A stretch of 64,000 bases of DNA from Torymus aiolomorphi (GCA_036365515.1 CM070874.1:162391797-162455796); one strand, 5' to 3'; shown: positions 45,141 to 57,049, counted from the stretch's first letter. Made by a program: numbers and translations. The notes: generated from the sequence alone by a model not told the origin.

Positions 45141-46340
45141 AACTAGTTAATTTCTAAAAAAACTCGCATGTTTTATTTTTGCTACCGGGCTCCTCGTGAT
45201 AATGGTATCTGCTTCTCGGATACTACCGCACGCGAGGGCACTTCATTCTGGAAAGTTAAACTTGAAAATACCTATGTTTAAAAGCATTTTTTCGCCATCC
45301 GTATCCGTGACGTACGTCCTCTACGGGCTGTTATGAGGCCGTCATCAACTACGTCGGTCCTCGGACGCACAATTCTCACACGGTACGTAAAATGTAACTT
45401 TACGACCTAGGACCGAACACTACTATTTCCACATTGCTGTCTCATAGATAAAGAGTGTTGTGACTAAGGAATAGTACAGTACGATATGAGTGCGGAAAGT
45501 AGGTGACTCCCGTAGGAGTGGAGTTTGTCGCCTGACCGACACGAGGGCGACAAAAAAGCGAGTGCGGGTACACCTACGCAGCGCATAAGTATCGTATACT
45601 ATTTTTCCTATCAAGTTGTGCAAAATTCAAGACTGAACACGCATCTGCGCACGCTCACTTACTTTTCCACATGCTCGTCTCAGTGTATGGAAAAGAGGCA
45701 ATTTGCACACGATGATAGGAAAAATCATTTATACCACCAGAAAAATTCAAGTGCAAAAACATAAATCAAATTGCAGTTTGAACAAAAATACGGAAAGTTA
45801 AACTTCTATACGAAAAACTTAAAACATAAATAGTAAATAAAGTTATAATTTGAAATCGTTATTTTACAAATAAATAATCAATAAGAAAGTTAATTAAATT
45901 TTACCTCAATTATTGATTCGAAAATTGTACTACTCATGAAATAATCCAATAATATATTTTGATTTATATTATCTAGCCCAGTTACTATTACAAGAAATAG
46001 TTTTATACATACAGTTTTTAGGTCCATTGGATATTCTCCTGAAAATCGGAAGTATATCATTAAAAATATTATGAATACAAATTATATATTTATATAAGCA
46101 TACAATAGTTTTTATTTTCCATAAGATGTGGTAAGAACATTATTAATATGTTACACTCGTGTCGTATAAGTTTTAACTTTTCTATGATCATTTTTTCACA
46201 TAGTATGAGTAAAGTCGAATTTTATACATACTATGTCAAAAATATCTATGTAATACATGCGTATGATTTTATACACAAGTGGCGACCAAATAGTACTCGT
46301 GCATTTGATATCTACACGTGTGTAAAATCGCATTTTATGC
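45141..46340. other. Non-coding, no gene seen
   Basis: Mixed composition (more G+C between 45180 and 45680). Short frames here have no motif. No RNA gene recognised. Confidence 0.5.
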
Positions 46341-46740
46341 ACTTATTCCATAATATACTACTATATAATATACTTTATTCCCATCTCCACTATAATGACG
46401 ATTTTATAGCCTGAAAAGCGGGCAAAAGTGGCGTCTGATTCCCTCTTTTACTGTATTCCCGCATAATGCGGGGATAAAGTCCTTTTATTCGTAACATAGT
46501 CTATTTTTTTACGTTTATGGTGAATTGGGTTAAAACTAACAAAATTATAACACATAAATAAAAAATAACTTTTCAAATCTATGAAACGGCCACAGTGGCG
46601 ATGGGAATAGAGTACTATATGTAACATGGGACTAAAGTCGATCATTCCCTTGGGTGATCACTGAACTACCCGCGGGAATAATCTGCGACTTTAGTCCCTT
46701 GTTACATAATATACTATTTTATCCATATATTATTGTTAAA
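46341..46740. repeat. Partial inverted repeat with short hairpins
   Basis: ATTCCCATCTCCACT near 46378 is mirrored by AGTGGCGATGGGAAT near 46594. A tighter hairpin pairs 46615-46645 (GTAACATGGGACTAAAGTCG) with 46685-46710. A further palindrome CCCGCATAATGCGGG lies at 46457-46471. It is possibly a decayed MITE. Confidence 0.5.
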
Positions 46741-47333
46741 ATACAAGATATAATAATACCACACATTTAACTACATATAAAGTTTAATTATGATCGAGAA
46801 ATGTTTTCGAACAATAATTAGCTTAAATCGCTTGAAATAACAAAAATAGGTATCAGAATTATTTACATAAAGTATTTTCGATAAAATAATTATAATTCGA
46901 TTTTACACCTACTTCGCAGACTTTTGTAACTCAACATTACCTTTAGGTAATAGTGTACAGTTGTTACATTTTCTAAAGCAAAAGTATCATCCTCTGTAAG
47001 AGAAAAAAATCGATCGATATCGAGTGATTTAGGCATTGACAGACATATGGGGAAAAAGACAGTGAGATATAAGCAGAGAGAAAGAGACAGAAAGAAGCTC
47101 AGAAATAAAGAGGGATAGAGGCAGACAGAGCTAGTACGACAGAGATAGAAAGACAACTGTAAAAAAGGAGAGATTGAGACAGGGACAGAGATACAGAGAC
47201 TGGAACAGAGAGATAGAGACAGAAACGACTTCAGTACAACTTGGCTTCGCACATCTGTTGTAACAGGGGTTGAGCGAGCAGGGGGCTCAGCCCTACTAGT
47301 ATATATCAATAAAAGAAATCTTACTACTAATTA
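46741..47333. other. Non-coding, GA-rich in part
   Basis: 47050-47225 is purine-rich with many AGAGACAGA words. The corresponding minus-strand Ser/Leu/Phe-rich frame is a composition artefact. No gene seen. Confidence 0.5.
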
Positions 47334-47501
47334 TCAATTATTTTGCGTACTCACAACATTTTTAGCAACGTGTTCTTTACACATCGGTTTATCGCATCGT
47401 AAACACTTATAGAACATTTTGCGATCAAGAGTACTAGAGCATAAATTACAGCATTTTCGTATAGGCATTTTGTTCAACTGTACATCCACGTCATTAGCTG
47501 A
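47334..47501 (-). pseudogene. piggyBac transposase C-terminal cysteine-rich relic
   Basis: The minus strand reads about 55 codons ending in TGA (47334-47336). It contains DVQLNKMPIRKCCNLC, then YKCLRCDKPMCKEH. The pattern CxxC ... CxxC ... CxxH with K-P-M/L between is the zinc-binding C-terminal domain of piggyBac-family transposases, which binds transposon ends. Nothing of the DDD catalytic domain is visible upstream (higher coordinates), so only the tail survives. Two TTAA-flanked palindromes elsewhere in the window fit a piggyBac-like enzyme, but no link can be shown. Confidence 0.65.
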
Positions 47502-48797
47502 TCATCGCTTTAGAAAAAGAGGATTGTCAGCGACATACTCTATTACGCGCTTATCTCATGACGTAGTGTTATGACGTCATGTAAGAGAAAGAAAGACAGA
47601 TTTGGCGCGGTTAACAATAAAAGTTTTCTAGACAGAAAAATAGAGAGCACGTAGCGCGCGTGAATCTTACTAATATTCTATAAAGTTGATAAAAAAAATG
47701 CAAACTTACTTATTATTGCAGTGAGAGAGAAAAACGCTCCTAAATAGATGCTAAATATCGCCACTTTCCCACTACCTGTGGGTTGTCGGGATAAAAAATA
47801 CTAATCGTAACTAGGATGACTTCACCAATATCCGAACAGTCACCAGTTAACGAAAATTTTCTTTAAATATATGAAAATATCAAGCTTTCTATGTATTGTT
47901 TATCTAACATGACGATAATTTTCGAATCATTGAACATTTTTATTTCATTTTACATAAAGATTCTGCTTAAAAGAAATTATCTTGTTAAGAATGAAATTAT
48001 AAAATCGACGCTATTGACTGTTTATTCACTGGTGAAACGTATAGATACTAAGATCGCCTGTTCATTTACTGATTTTTAGGAGATATTTACAGATTTCTTT
48101 TAAACAAAATTTCTACTTCTATTGTTTATCTAAAATTTTGTCACTGACGTAAAGTTTGAAGATTTTAAAATACTAATTAAAAAAGATTTTTGCTTTTAAT
48201 CCATTTTCAATTCTCTTAACTAAATAACAAAAATTGAAATTTCCTTATTCGTTCATTCACTGGTGAAGTCACCCTAATACGAAATATCAGATTTAATAAC
48301 GTTCCGTACGGACACTAAGTGAAAACAAGAGATCGGCATTATTCATCCACAAAATCTTTTCGAATACTCCATAAATATTTGATGCATTATTTTGATTAAT
48401 AAGCACGTTTTCATAAAAACTGGGCCTTTACAAGTGTTTTGACAAAATATTCGAAAAAATTATCTGTCTAATATTTTTTACGAATAATCGATTATTCGAA
48501 AAAAATATTCGACGGATAATTTTTTCGAATATTTTTTTAAAAGGCTTTTATACATTTTTTCTAATGTCGGACACTGAACAGAAATTACATATAAAAATGA
48601 GAATATCCATAATAAATCAAAAGACTTTATGAACAATAATTACTGAATTTATAGTTGAGAATGTCGCGCTTTAAGATATTGTGTGAGGGGGTTCTGAGTC
48701 TCATGGCCTAAGGGGATGAGCCCGAAAAGCTGCAAAGGAAGTATACGAATAACGTGTATGGACTAAATAATCAGTGTTTACTAAATGTACAATTACC
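47502..48797. other. Non-coding, no gene seen
   Basis: AT-rich. A compound inverted patch of CGAATAATCGATTATTCG type occurs at 48480-48530. Nothing else recognised. Confidence 0.5.

Positions 48798-48856
<59 letters not shown>
48798..48856. repeat. (GA)n microsatellite
   Basis: Pure GA tract of about 58 bp. Confidence 0.97.
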
Positions 48857-48858
<2 letters not shown>

Positions 48859-48892
48859 ACTCCTCAGTTAAGGGTGCAAGCCTGGGTTAAAG

Positions 48893-49240
48893 TGATGAAA
48901 ATAACGAAGTTTTTTATTGCATTTTAAGTGTTGAGATGAGGATCAGTATTGCTTGAAGTGATGATAAAAGCAAGACGGAATACATTAAATATAGAAGGTC
49001 TTATTTAGTAACTTATAACTAGTGATATATCCTCAGCGCGGGTCTAAGCCAGTCTAAGAACTCGGTATGCGTTAGCGGCGCTCGCATATCTTCCAGCAGT
49101 ACATATCTACAGTGAAGGAGGGATGCGTACGTGAGTGTGTCTACTCTCATACTCGGCAGACACGGCGACAAATATTCATTACACTCATACAATATAGATG
49201 TACCATATATTCTAAGACGCCTGCTTACATTTATATTGTA
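48893..49240 (-). repeat. Diverged copia-like LTR with polypurine tract
   Basis: The right border reads ATATTCTAAGACGCCTGCTTACATTTA, closely resembling the copia-1 junction of 3' LTR and polypurine tract at 33061-33085. The left part (GGTTAAAGTGATGAAAATAACG) resembles the other end of the copia-1 LTR. No internal coding sequence follows, so it is probably an old LTR remnant with a few internal bases. Confidence 0.45.
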
Positions 49241-49297
49241 CGCTTTAATTCTACATCTTCCAACCTCTTTTATTTAACAATTATCATCATTCCATAC

Positions 49298-49620
49298 ACG
49301 GTGACCCATTTTAATCGCCGCATCCGGATTTCTCGGAACCTAAGCCAGATAGAAAAAAATGGTTGAGACAAAAGTTATAGGGGACAAAGGGGGCCACATA
49401 ATGGCGCTAACGTCTTTGACCTTGAACTTGACCTTTGAGATTATATCAAGGTCAAAGTGGTTTTTTCATACGGAAATACCTAGTTCTGACCCCGGATTCG
49501 GAAAGAGCGGGAAATTTTATGTTCAAAATCATATTGAGAAATTTTTTCCAAGGTCATTTCAAGGTCAAATCTAGGTCAAACTCAAAAACGTCCGTTTAAA
49601 ATCGTTTTTTCCATGAACCA
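49298..49620. repeat. Repeat-like segment with six AGGTCA half-sites
   Basis: AGGTCA or its complement occurs at 49417-49422, 49429-49434, 49449-49454, 49551-49556, 49562-49567 and 49573-49578, several as TCAAGGTCA. The segment begins CGGTGACCCATTTTAATCG, which looks like a transposon terminus, and lies beside a mariner-type transposase remnant. No coding potential. Confidence 0.5.
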
Positions 49621-49639
49621 CAGGCTAAGCTGGTTCAAA

Positions 49640-49850
49640 TTGATCGTAGGCTTAATAGAGGAACCCACACACCCAAAACTTACACATCCTAGTAAACAAA
49701 ACTCAAACTCGCACATCCTAACCCCATACACTTAATGCCCTCACATGCTGAACTGTTACACTCCGGTCCCACAACCATACCGCACACATCCCTACCCCAC
49801 GCATGCTAATCCCATACACCTCAAACCCACACATCCTGAACCCTGAAAAA
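49640..49850. repeat. Degenerate CACACATCCTAACCC-type repeats
   Basis: Six or more loose reiterations of words such as CACACATCC, CCCATACAC and CATGCTAA. Low complexity, no gene. Confidence 0.6.
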
Positions 49851-49979
49851 TTTTTCTCAAGGGCAAAATGATTTAACGGAAACTTTAAGATCGTTGAAGC
49901 TTCTGTCATAAATGTATTAACCTTACTTTTTGCGCTACCCAGAAACAACGACGTGGACGTAGTAAGGATTGTTTCCTTT

Positions 49980-50101
49980 GGGGTGCTTAATTAAAGTGAG
50001 TCCCCTTGCCTCTCACTAGTCGGGGTGCTTGATTATAGTGAGTCCCCTTGCCTCTCACTGTTCGGGGTGCTTGATTATAGTGAGACCCTCGCCTCTCACT
50101 A
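49980..50101 (+). repeat. 42-bp tandem repeat, three copies
   Basis: Units starting GGGGTGCTTGATTATAGTGA at 49980, 50022 and 50064 are almost identical. They stop just before the 3' end of the transposase remnant. Confidence 0.9.
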
Positions 50102-50119
50102 ATGTAAATAAATTTTTAT

Positions 50120-51184
50120 TTAACCTCGAAGCAAGTGTTCGAAATGATGACCATTTGCTTCAAGGCACATAGTCAAACGCCTTTGAAAATGGCGAACTGT
50201 GTTCTGCAAAGTTTGTCTCGGAATGGCAGCGCATGCTCGACGAATCCTATCCTGCATATCTGCTCTTGTAGTGGGTTGTTGATTAAAAACAGCATTTTTT
50301 AAATACCCCCATAAATAGAAATCTGGTGATGTAAGATCGGGTGAGCAAGCAGGCCAGTTAACCGGACCTCCTCGACCAATCCATCTGTTACCATAGTGCT
50401 CATTCAAAAAAGCCCTTACAATTCGGGTGAAATGTGGTACTGCGCCGTCCTGCTGGAGCCACATTCTTCGTCGCGTTTCCAAATCAACATCTTCCATCAA
50501 TCCAGGTAGCTCATCTCTTATTAGCGTCAAATAGGCATGTTGATTTACATTTGCTTCAAAAAAATAAGGGCCAATCAAATATCCATTGATAATCTCGAAC
50601 CATACCATAATACTCCAACGTCTTTGATGGTTTACAGTTCAGACCTAGTGAGGATTCACATCAGACCAATAATGGCAATTATGCCTATTCAGTTCCCCAT
50701 CACTTTGAAATTGTGCCTCATCAGAAAAAAGAACAAAGTTAAAAAAGTCTGGATCATTTTCTATCATTTGTAAAGTCCATTGGCAAAACACAATACGCTG
50801 TTGGAAATGTTGAAACTGTAGCTCTTGAACCAAAGTAATATTATACGCGTGATGTTGAAGCACCTTCATAATTCTTAAAAAAGTATTTCTTGGAATACCA
50901 ATTTCCCTTTCGACTCGACGAGCACTAATGTGTGGGTCAAGAAGAATTATTGCAAGGATAGTTACAACTTGATTATCATTTTCATCATACTCATGGCGCC
51001 TACGTTGGCGAACCATGTGTCCACCACGAGCTCTTTGAGTTAAACGTCTGATAGCTCTATTGTCAGGATGTCGTCTGTCAGGATAGCGTTCAGCATAAAG
51101 TCTTGCCGCACCACGATAATTATTTTGGCTTGCTCCTAAAACCAAAATCATATCAACAATCTCGTTGGGCGGATAGTCAGCCAT
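50120..51184 (-). pseudogene. DUF4817/DDE_3 mariner-type transposase, two nonsense codons
   Basis: On the minus strand one frame runs from ATG 51182-51184 to about 50120, about 355 codons. It is interrupted only by TAG (50645-50647) and TGA (about 50639-50641). The N-terminus is the DUF4817 helix-turn-helix domain (ARLYAERYPDRRHPDNRAI). The DDE_3 core follows, with Asp in LFSDEAQF, Asp in QQDGAVPHF and the third acidic position in SPDLTSPDFYLWG. The two stops correspond to a Trp and an Arg codon in relatives and are single transitions. The protein would cut and paste a Tc1/mariner-class element. Its terminal repeats were not identified. Confidence 0.85.
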
Positions 51185-51614
51185 TTCAGAGCCAGCTATT
51201 AATTACTATTAAATTTAAATAGTAAAATGGTATCAAAAATATTAATAATTATAAGGCTCGCCGGTATACGGTCGCGCCTAAAAAGGAAAAACGTTGGAAA
51301 ATTACGGTAACTTTAATTAGCTAATTGTAATTCCCATAAATACTTCGTTTGTCACACTTTTTTAATTTTAAATTTTAAAATAAAATAATCGTTAAAACAT
51401 TAAAGGTATTCAATTCAATAAAGCATTATTTCTTATTTTAATTGCAAATAAAACTAAAACTTCCTTTTATTTTTTTGTTTTATGTAAATAATGTGAATTA
51501 GTAGCGTTCGAATTTCAGAAATACTAATTTTGATAATGTAATCATTAAAAACACATCTACGAAGAAAATAGGTTCCATCAATGGTTCTTTTAAATTTATT
51601 TTTCAGGTTCTAGC
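51185..51614. other. Non-coding, no gene seen
   Basis: AT-rich DNA between the two transposase remnants. Presumably it includes the 5' untranslated region of the minus-strand transposon. No inverted terminus recognised. Confidence 0.5.
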
Positions 51615-51862
51615 AGGATAGTGGAGCACCACATTTCACGCTCATAATAACAGCATTTTTTAATAAACACTTTAGTATTAGATGGATTGGTTGAGGAGAT
51701 CAGGTGAATTGGCTTGCTTCTTCATCCTATACTTCACCATCAGACTTTTGTTTATGGGGGTATTCGAAAAATGCTATTTTTGAGCAACAACCCACTACAA
51801 GAGCAGATATGCAGGATAGGATTCGTCGAGCATGCGCTGACATTCCGAGACAAACTTTGCAC
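51615..51862 (+). pseudogene. Second transposase fragment (DDE_3 C-terminal part)
   Basis: Plus-strand sequence reads QDSGAPHFT-like, then GWSKNAIFEQQ-type residues and TTRADMQDRIRRACADIPRQT, clearly homologous to the C-terminal third of the neighbouring minus-strand transposase. The two copies face each other. It is cut off at about 51862 by the start of gypsy-2 sequence. Confidence 0.75.
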
Positions 51863-51972
51863 TTCACGAGCTCGCGGAAAGGCGTGAAGCCACGAGATGC
51901 ACACACCACACGCAAAGACGTCAAACGTCTACGCCACTAGACCATATCCATACACTACTGGACCAATTAGAC

Positions 51973-53648
51973 ATGTCAATCATCAAAGTACAAGAAGAAA
52001 ACGCCTGCGCGACAACACCAATCACAACCGCAGAGCAAATATGGATCGACAACGCAAAATCAACCAGGACCAAGGCAAACGTCGCAGCAAGATATCCGTG
52101 AAGCGATAAATCTGGGAAAAGCGACCACAACGACAACAGCGAGTACAGCCGTTGCCAGCACTGCGGGCACGTATACATTACACTCAGCCCCGCAATAGGT
52201 CTTTACGACACGAACAACACCTACAGCCGACGACCCTGTACAATGCACACTCACAAACGGCAAAACATACACAATGCCAAGAGCAGTAGCATGCGAAATG
52301 ATGCGAATACAGGGAATCGCAAAAGACTACGACAAAGAAATAAGGCAGCTGCAGGAGCAGATGTCAAATCTGATAGCGAGTACGCACCTGCACGCAATGT
52401 CAAATAGAACGACAGGCAATGAAGCGAGCTCGCAAAAACATAAAACAGTGAACTTCCAGGACACGTACAGATTAGAGTACCTTGACGAAGGAAGTACACA
52501 AACGGACTCGCGCAACACAGCGCTGAACGCGTATGCGCGACAGCCACCAGCGCTACATCCGGCAGTGCAAAACTTCACACCGCGAAGCTATGCGATCGAG
52601 CGGTCCCCAACGACATCCTCAGCCTCATGCCCGTGACCGGCAAGAATCATGGGGGAGGGGGAGCCTCCCGAGTAACTCGCAAAGTAGATACTCGGGCGAA
52701 GGTACTCCGCTCCACCAATCTATTAACATGAACATTGGCAGAACGCTGCGGCAGTGGCAACTACAGTTCACCGGCGAGAAAGGCAGCAGTATCGAGGAAT
52801 TTCTCGAGCGCGTCAACAAATGCCGTTCGCTCGCGCGGATAACAGATGAAGATCTGCTAAACGCTATGTACGAGCTGATGTCTGGCGTGGCAAGGAATTG
52901 GTGCCGTCAAGCTCGCAAAAATTGGTGAACTTGGGAAGATTTCTGCGTCGCCGCACGCAGCTGCTACGGGGTCGACAAGCGATTCCAGCAACGACTCGCC
53001 GGCGAAGCGCAAACCCGCACCCAGGGCAGAGACGAGCCTGTAAGGGATTATATTATATGCCTCCTTACGATTTTGAGTAAGTTCGAGGAGCCCTAGGATG
53101 ATGAAAGGCAACTCGAGCATATGTATAGAAATATGCTCCCTAGTCTCCAGCGCTTGGTACCACGGGAGAAAGTCACCGATATAGACAGGCTTGTAGAGCT
53201 TCCACGAGAAGCGGAAGCCCTAAGGGAGGCGGAGAGGAGTTACAAGCCTCCCCCGAACCCGGACGATAGTCTGCTACCAGACGTAGCTTACAAAGGCCAA
53301 AGTCTGCTAGATGAAAAGCTCGCAAAACTTAATTTGAGCAGGGACCGAACCTTGGGTCCTCCGCCGACAAGCAGCAGCCCTTCCAAGAGGCAGGAGCGTA
53401 CTGCAAAAATGGTCACAGTTCCCCTAACAAGCCTAGGGAAAACGCCCCGGCCAGAAAAGGCGAGGCAAATTACGCGCCGCCTACTCCGACCAGTGACAAG
53501 AACGCCAACAACCAGCCCGGGACAAAAGAGCATGTGCGGTGCTGCGGTTATAGCTGGCCTGGCTATATTAAGCCACACTGCCCGGAGTGCTCCGGAAAAG
53601 GCAGAGGGGGCGCGTAGACGAGGTCCCTCTCGCCCCTCCAATACCTGA
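51973..53648 (+). pseudogene. gag (gypsy-2)
   Basis: An ATG at 51973 starts the first frame, which meets TGA at 52099-52101. The reading then moves through frames at 52103-52636, 52533-52928 and 53121-53648. Recognisable gag parts are RQWQLQFTGEKGSSIEEFLERV (retrotrans_gag start, about 52735-52815), the LPSLQRLVPREKVTDID region (about 53130-53185), and a degenerate Cys-rich patch at about 53530-53600 where a zinc knuckle is expected. The N-terminal half is Thr/Ala/Gln-rich. It forms the particle core in intact relatives. Confidence 0.7.
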
Positions 53649-53713
53649 CGTGACCACAACGGTGCCTCGGCAATGCGCCCGTCGTAGCAACCTCTACCGA
53701 CTCGGAGGGAAAT

Positions 53714-54910
53714 TTGAGTACCCCGAGTCAACCAAAAGACTCACGATGCTATTTATCCGTGGGTCTAGGCGGATTTCGCATACGCGCGCTACACAATTCA
53801 GGCGTATCTCGCACCGCCGTAGGCCCGATTGGCTTGCAGATTGCGACCGCATGTGGCAAGAAGATTACGCCGCACCGCGGAAGTGGCGCACGCCTCGCCA
53901 ACGGCAAAACCGCGGCGGTGTTGGGCACGTAGACCTGCCCTTTGACGTGGCAGGTGTGCGACATTACCTCGACGTGGTGATCCTCGAGGAATTGGACGCA
54001 GACTGTCTGCTCGGCCCCGACTTCATGCGGAAATTTAACGCCGTGCGGCCGCGCGAATCGACGCTTAGCATCGAAGGAGTTAAAGAGCGAATTTCGCTAG
54101 AATTAGCGTCACTGGTGCAAGACGAAGCGAGCACTGTTCACCTCGCTTCGGTTGGCCTCGCCGATGTCGACGAAGCCCGACGGCGACAGTTGCAAGAGTT
54201 GCTCAATCAACTGTTGCCCGCGAGTGACGCACCATTAGGATGTACTAGCTGGGCCGAATACAACGACGACGTCTCAAGCACTAGGCCCATAAAGCAGAAA
54301 TATCATCCTGTCTCGAAGAAGCTTGAGAAGGAAATGCACAGGCAAGTGCGAGAGATGCTCGAGGCGGGCATTATTATCCAATCGACCAGCGAATGGTCGA
54401 GCCCGGTTGTGATGCAACAGAAAGCGAATGGCACGTACCGATTCTGCATCGATTATCGCAAGTTGAACGCGCTAACGAAGACGAGCGTGTAACCGCTCCC
54501 TCACATGGATGCGATTTTACGCAAGCACCAAGATGCTCGATATATATCGACGATCGATCTGAGGAGCGCCTACCACCAAATTCCGTTGCGGAAGAAGGCG
54601 CAGGCGCTAGCCGCCTTTACTGTCCCCGGAATGGGCCTCTTTGAATTTACTCGAATGCCTTATGGGATAGTAGGCGGGCCAGCGACCTTTCAGGCGCTTT
54701 CGAACCGCGTTATCGGTTCGGAGATGGAACTTCATGCGTTCTCCTATTAGGACGACATTATTATCGTCACGGAGACGTTTGAGGAACACCTCAAGTGGCT
54801 TAGCCATGTTCTTCAGCGCATTAAAGACGCGGGTCTCACGATTAACCGTGAGAAAAGCAAATTCTGTCGCAGCGAGGTTAAGGTTCTGACCCGGACAAGA
54901 TCGCTCCAAT
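53714..54910 (+). pseudogene. Protease and reverse transcriptase (gypsy-2)
   Basis: The protease begins in the frame 53714-53932, with the active site altered to LHNSGVSRTA (Asp to Asn), and continues after a frameshift in 53587-54492 (DCLLGPDFMRKF). RT follows: SEWSSPVVMQQKANGTYRFC, IDLRSAYHQIPL with the first Asp, then RMPYGIVGGPATFQ. TAA at 54490-54492 and TAG at 54748-54750 are in frame, and the latter falls inside the YxDD box (FSY-stop-DDIIIVT). A deletion of some tens of bases near 54885 removes part of the RT thumb. Confidence 0.85.
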
Positions 54911-54911
54911 T

Positions 54912-55490
54912 TTGGAATATCCGGCGCCGAAGAATCTCAAACAGTTGAGAAGGTTCCTTGGCATAGCGTTGTGGTTTCGGAAGTTCTTGCCCGACTTTGC
55001 GACGATCGCGGAACCGCTCACGCAGTTAGCAAAGCACAACGTTGCGTATGTGTGGAGTGACATAGAGCAATCCGCATTTGAGCAGATTAAAGCTCTCATT
55101 GCATCTGTCCCGGTATAATACCCGCCGTCGTTTGAACACCAGTTCGTGATTCAAACGGACGCGAGTGATACAGGCCTTGGAGCGGTACTTTCGCAGACAA
55201 TCGACGGCGAAGAGCGAGTTTCATGCTTCGCAAGCCCCACGATAACCGCGGCGGAACGGAATTATTCCGTCACGGAAAGCGAATGCCTCGCAGTTTTGTG
55301 GGCGATACGCAAGTTCCGTGCTTATGTCGAAGGCTATCACTTTAAAGTGATAACGGACCATAGTAGTCTGATATGGTTATGCAATTTGCATAATCCCACC
55401 GGACGCTTAGCGCCATGGGCACTTGAATGCAAGCGTATGACTACGACGTCGAGCATCGTAAGGGTTCACTAAACCACGTGCCGACGCGCT
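54912..55490 (+). pseudogene. RNase H (gypsy-2)
   Basis: NLKQLRRFLGIALWFRKFLPDF marks the end of RT. After a stop at 55116-55118 the RNase H domain reads QTDASDTGLGAVLS (Asp), YSVTESECLAVLWAIRKFR (Glu) and VITDHSSLIWL (Asp). A frameshift near 55430 leads into the linker (DHVP-like) before integrase. The catalytic residues that can be seen are present. Confidence 0.85.
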
Positions 55491-55497
55491 CTCCCGC

Positions 55498-57049
55498 ATG
55501 TTTGAGGACGAGGAAGCGCCAGAGCTCGCGGCAGTAGACATCTCCGAAGAGACAGACGACGCCTGGTACAAACGCATGGTCGCCGTCGTCGGACAAAATC
55601 CCGGTGACTATCCATGGTGGAAGATAGTTCACGGGGTCTCTACAGCTACCGTCCGAAACCTGCTGTCGACGATTTGCTCGAGGACGTGGACGCGTGGAAA
55701 TTAGTGCTACTAGCTGAGAAGCGTGAGAAAGCGATGCAAGAGAGCCACGCAGAACCTACCGCGGGTCACTTTGGCCGAGCGAAAATGCATGCGCGTGTCA
55801 CGCTCTATTATTACTGGCCTTCACTGTGTAAAGATGTCGCCGGCTTTGTGCGGAACTGCTTGATCTGTCAGCAGTGCAAAGTGCAGCAGACGGCGCCGAC
55901 AGGCCTCATGGGCAGCCATCGTGCATTACGCCCGTGGTAGATTGTCGCAGGGGATATTATGGGACCTTTCCCCAGGTCTGCTGGAGGTTTCGAGTATCTG
56001 CTGATATTCCTGGATTTATTTACAAAATGGATCGAATGCGTGCCGATTCGCAAGGCGAACGCACACACCATCCAAAAGGAACTGAAACAGCGAAACTTCC
56101 TGCGCTTTGGAGTACCCGAAGCTTTTCACTCCAGCAATGGAACGGAGTTCAAGAACAAGGCTCTGGACTCCTTCCTAAACTAGTGTGGTGTTGCGCATAC
56201 GACGATTCCGCCGTATCATGCGCAGGCGAATCCTGTGGTGCGACTGAATCGCACCGTGAAAACCATGATCACCGCGTTCCTCGAAGAAAACCATAAGCAT
56301 TGGGATTTGCATATCCCCGAACTAATGTTCGCGTACAACACTGCGACTCAGGAGTCGACGGAGTCGAGCCCAGCTTTCCTGAACATGGGTTGGCAACCGA
56401 CTACGCCCGTTTTCTTGAAACGCCGCGAAGAGCGCGCAGCAGAAGAGCTCACGGAAGCAGCCGAACTCGTGCGCTAGCGCACGCGGTTGCAGAAGTTGCG
56501 AGACGTGCAACGATCCGCTGTGAAGAACACTTCAGGAGCGCAACAGCGACAGTCGCAATTTTATAATGCGTCACGCCGCGATGTTACTTTGAAGTAAAGG
56601 ATAAGGTGTGGAAGCGAAATCACATCCTGTCCTCCGCAGCCCAAGGCGTAGCGGCGAAATTAGCGCCAAAATACGCGGGTCCGTACATAATAGCAGCCAA
56701 GCTAGGCTCGAATGTGTACGAGCTGCAAGACTTGGACGGAAAAGACTGCGGCAAGGTCCACGTGGAAGACCTCAAACCCTACCACGAAAAGGTTGATCTC
56801 ACCGTAGAGGCAGGGAGCTCAACAGACGTTAACTCGGCACGCGATGACAAGGCTGGGGAAGGTCTCAACGACGACGGATCTCCCAATGACCTGGCGAGTG
56901 AGCAGCAGCCCGCAACCCGCAAGAGGGGAAGACCACGCAAAGCACGGTTGGTGGTAACGCGAACCACACGTGCCCAGGCGAGCAATCGCTCGCGAGTAAC
57001 GGCAGACGACAGCAAGCGCAACGCCACCCCGAAGTCGCGGACGGCCTAA
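55498..57049 (+). pseudogene. Integrase and C-terminal tail (gypsy-2)
   Basis: The HHCC zinc domain is clear (AGHFGRAKMHARVTLYYYWP, then CLICQQCK). The core has the first Asp (GDIMGPFP), but the second position reads HSSNGTEF instead of DNGT, and the third reads NPVVRLNRT instead of VERxNRT. Two of the three catalytic acids are therefore lost. TAG codons interrupt at 55938-55940, 56181-56183 and 56475-56477. A frameshift precedes the last part (56606-57049), which contains APKYAGPYIIAAKLG and a basic AT-hook-like KRGRPRKAR. The frame ends at 57047-57049. Confidence 0.85.

Noticed and set aside
46890..47309. 139-codon Ser/Leu/Phe-rich minus-strand frame
   Set aside because: It translates a purine-rich AGAGACAGA tract. 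No codon bias or motif.
47555..47585. TGACGTCA-type CRE sites
   Set aside because: Two short matches (TGACGTAG, TGACGTCA) without an associated promoter or gene. Could be chance.
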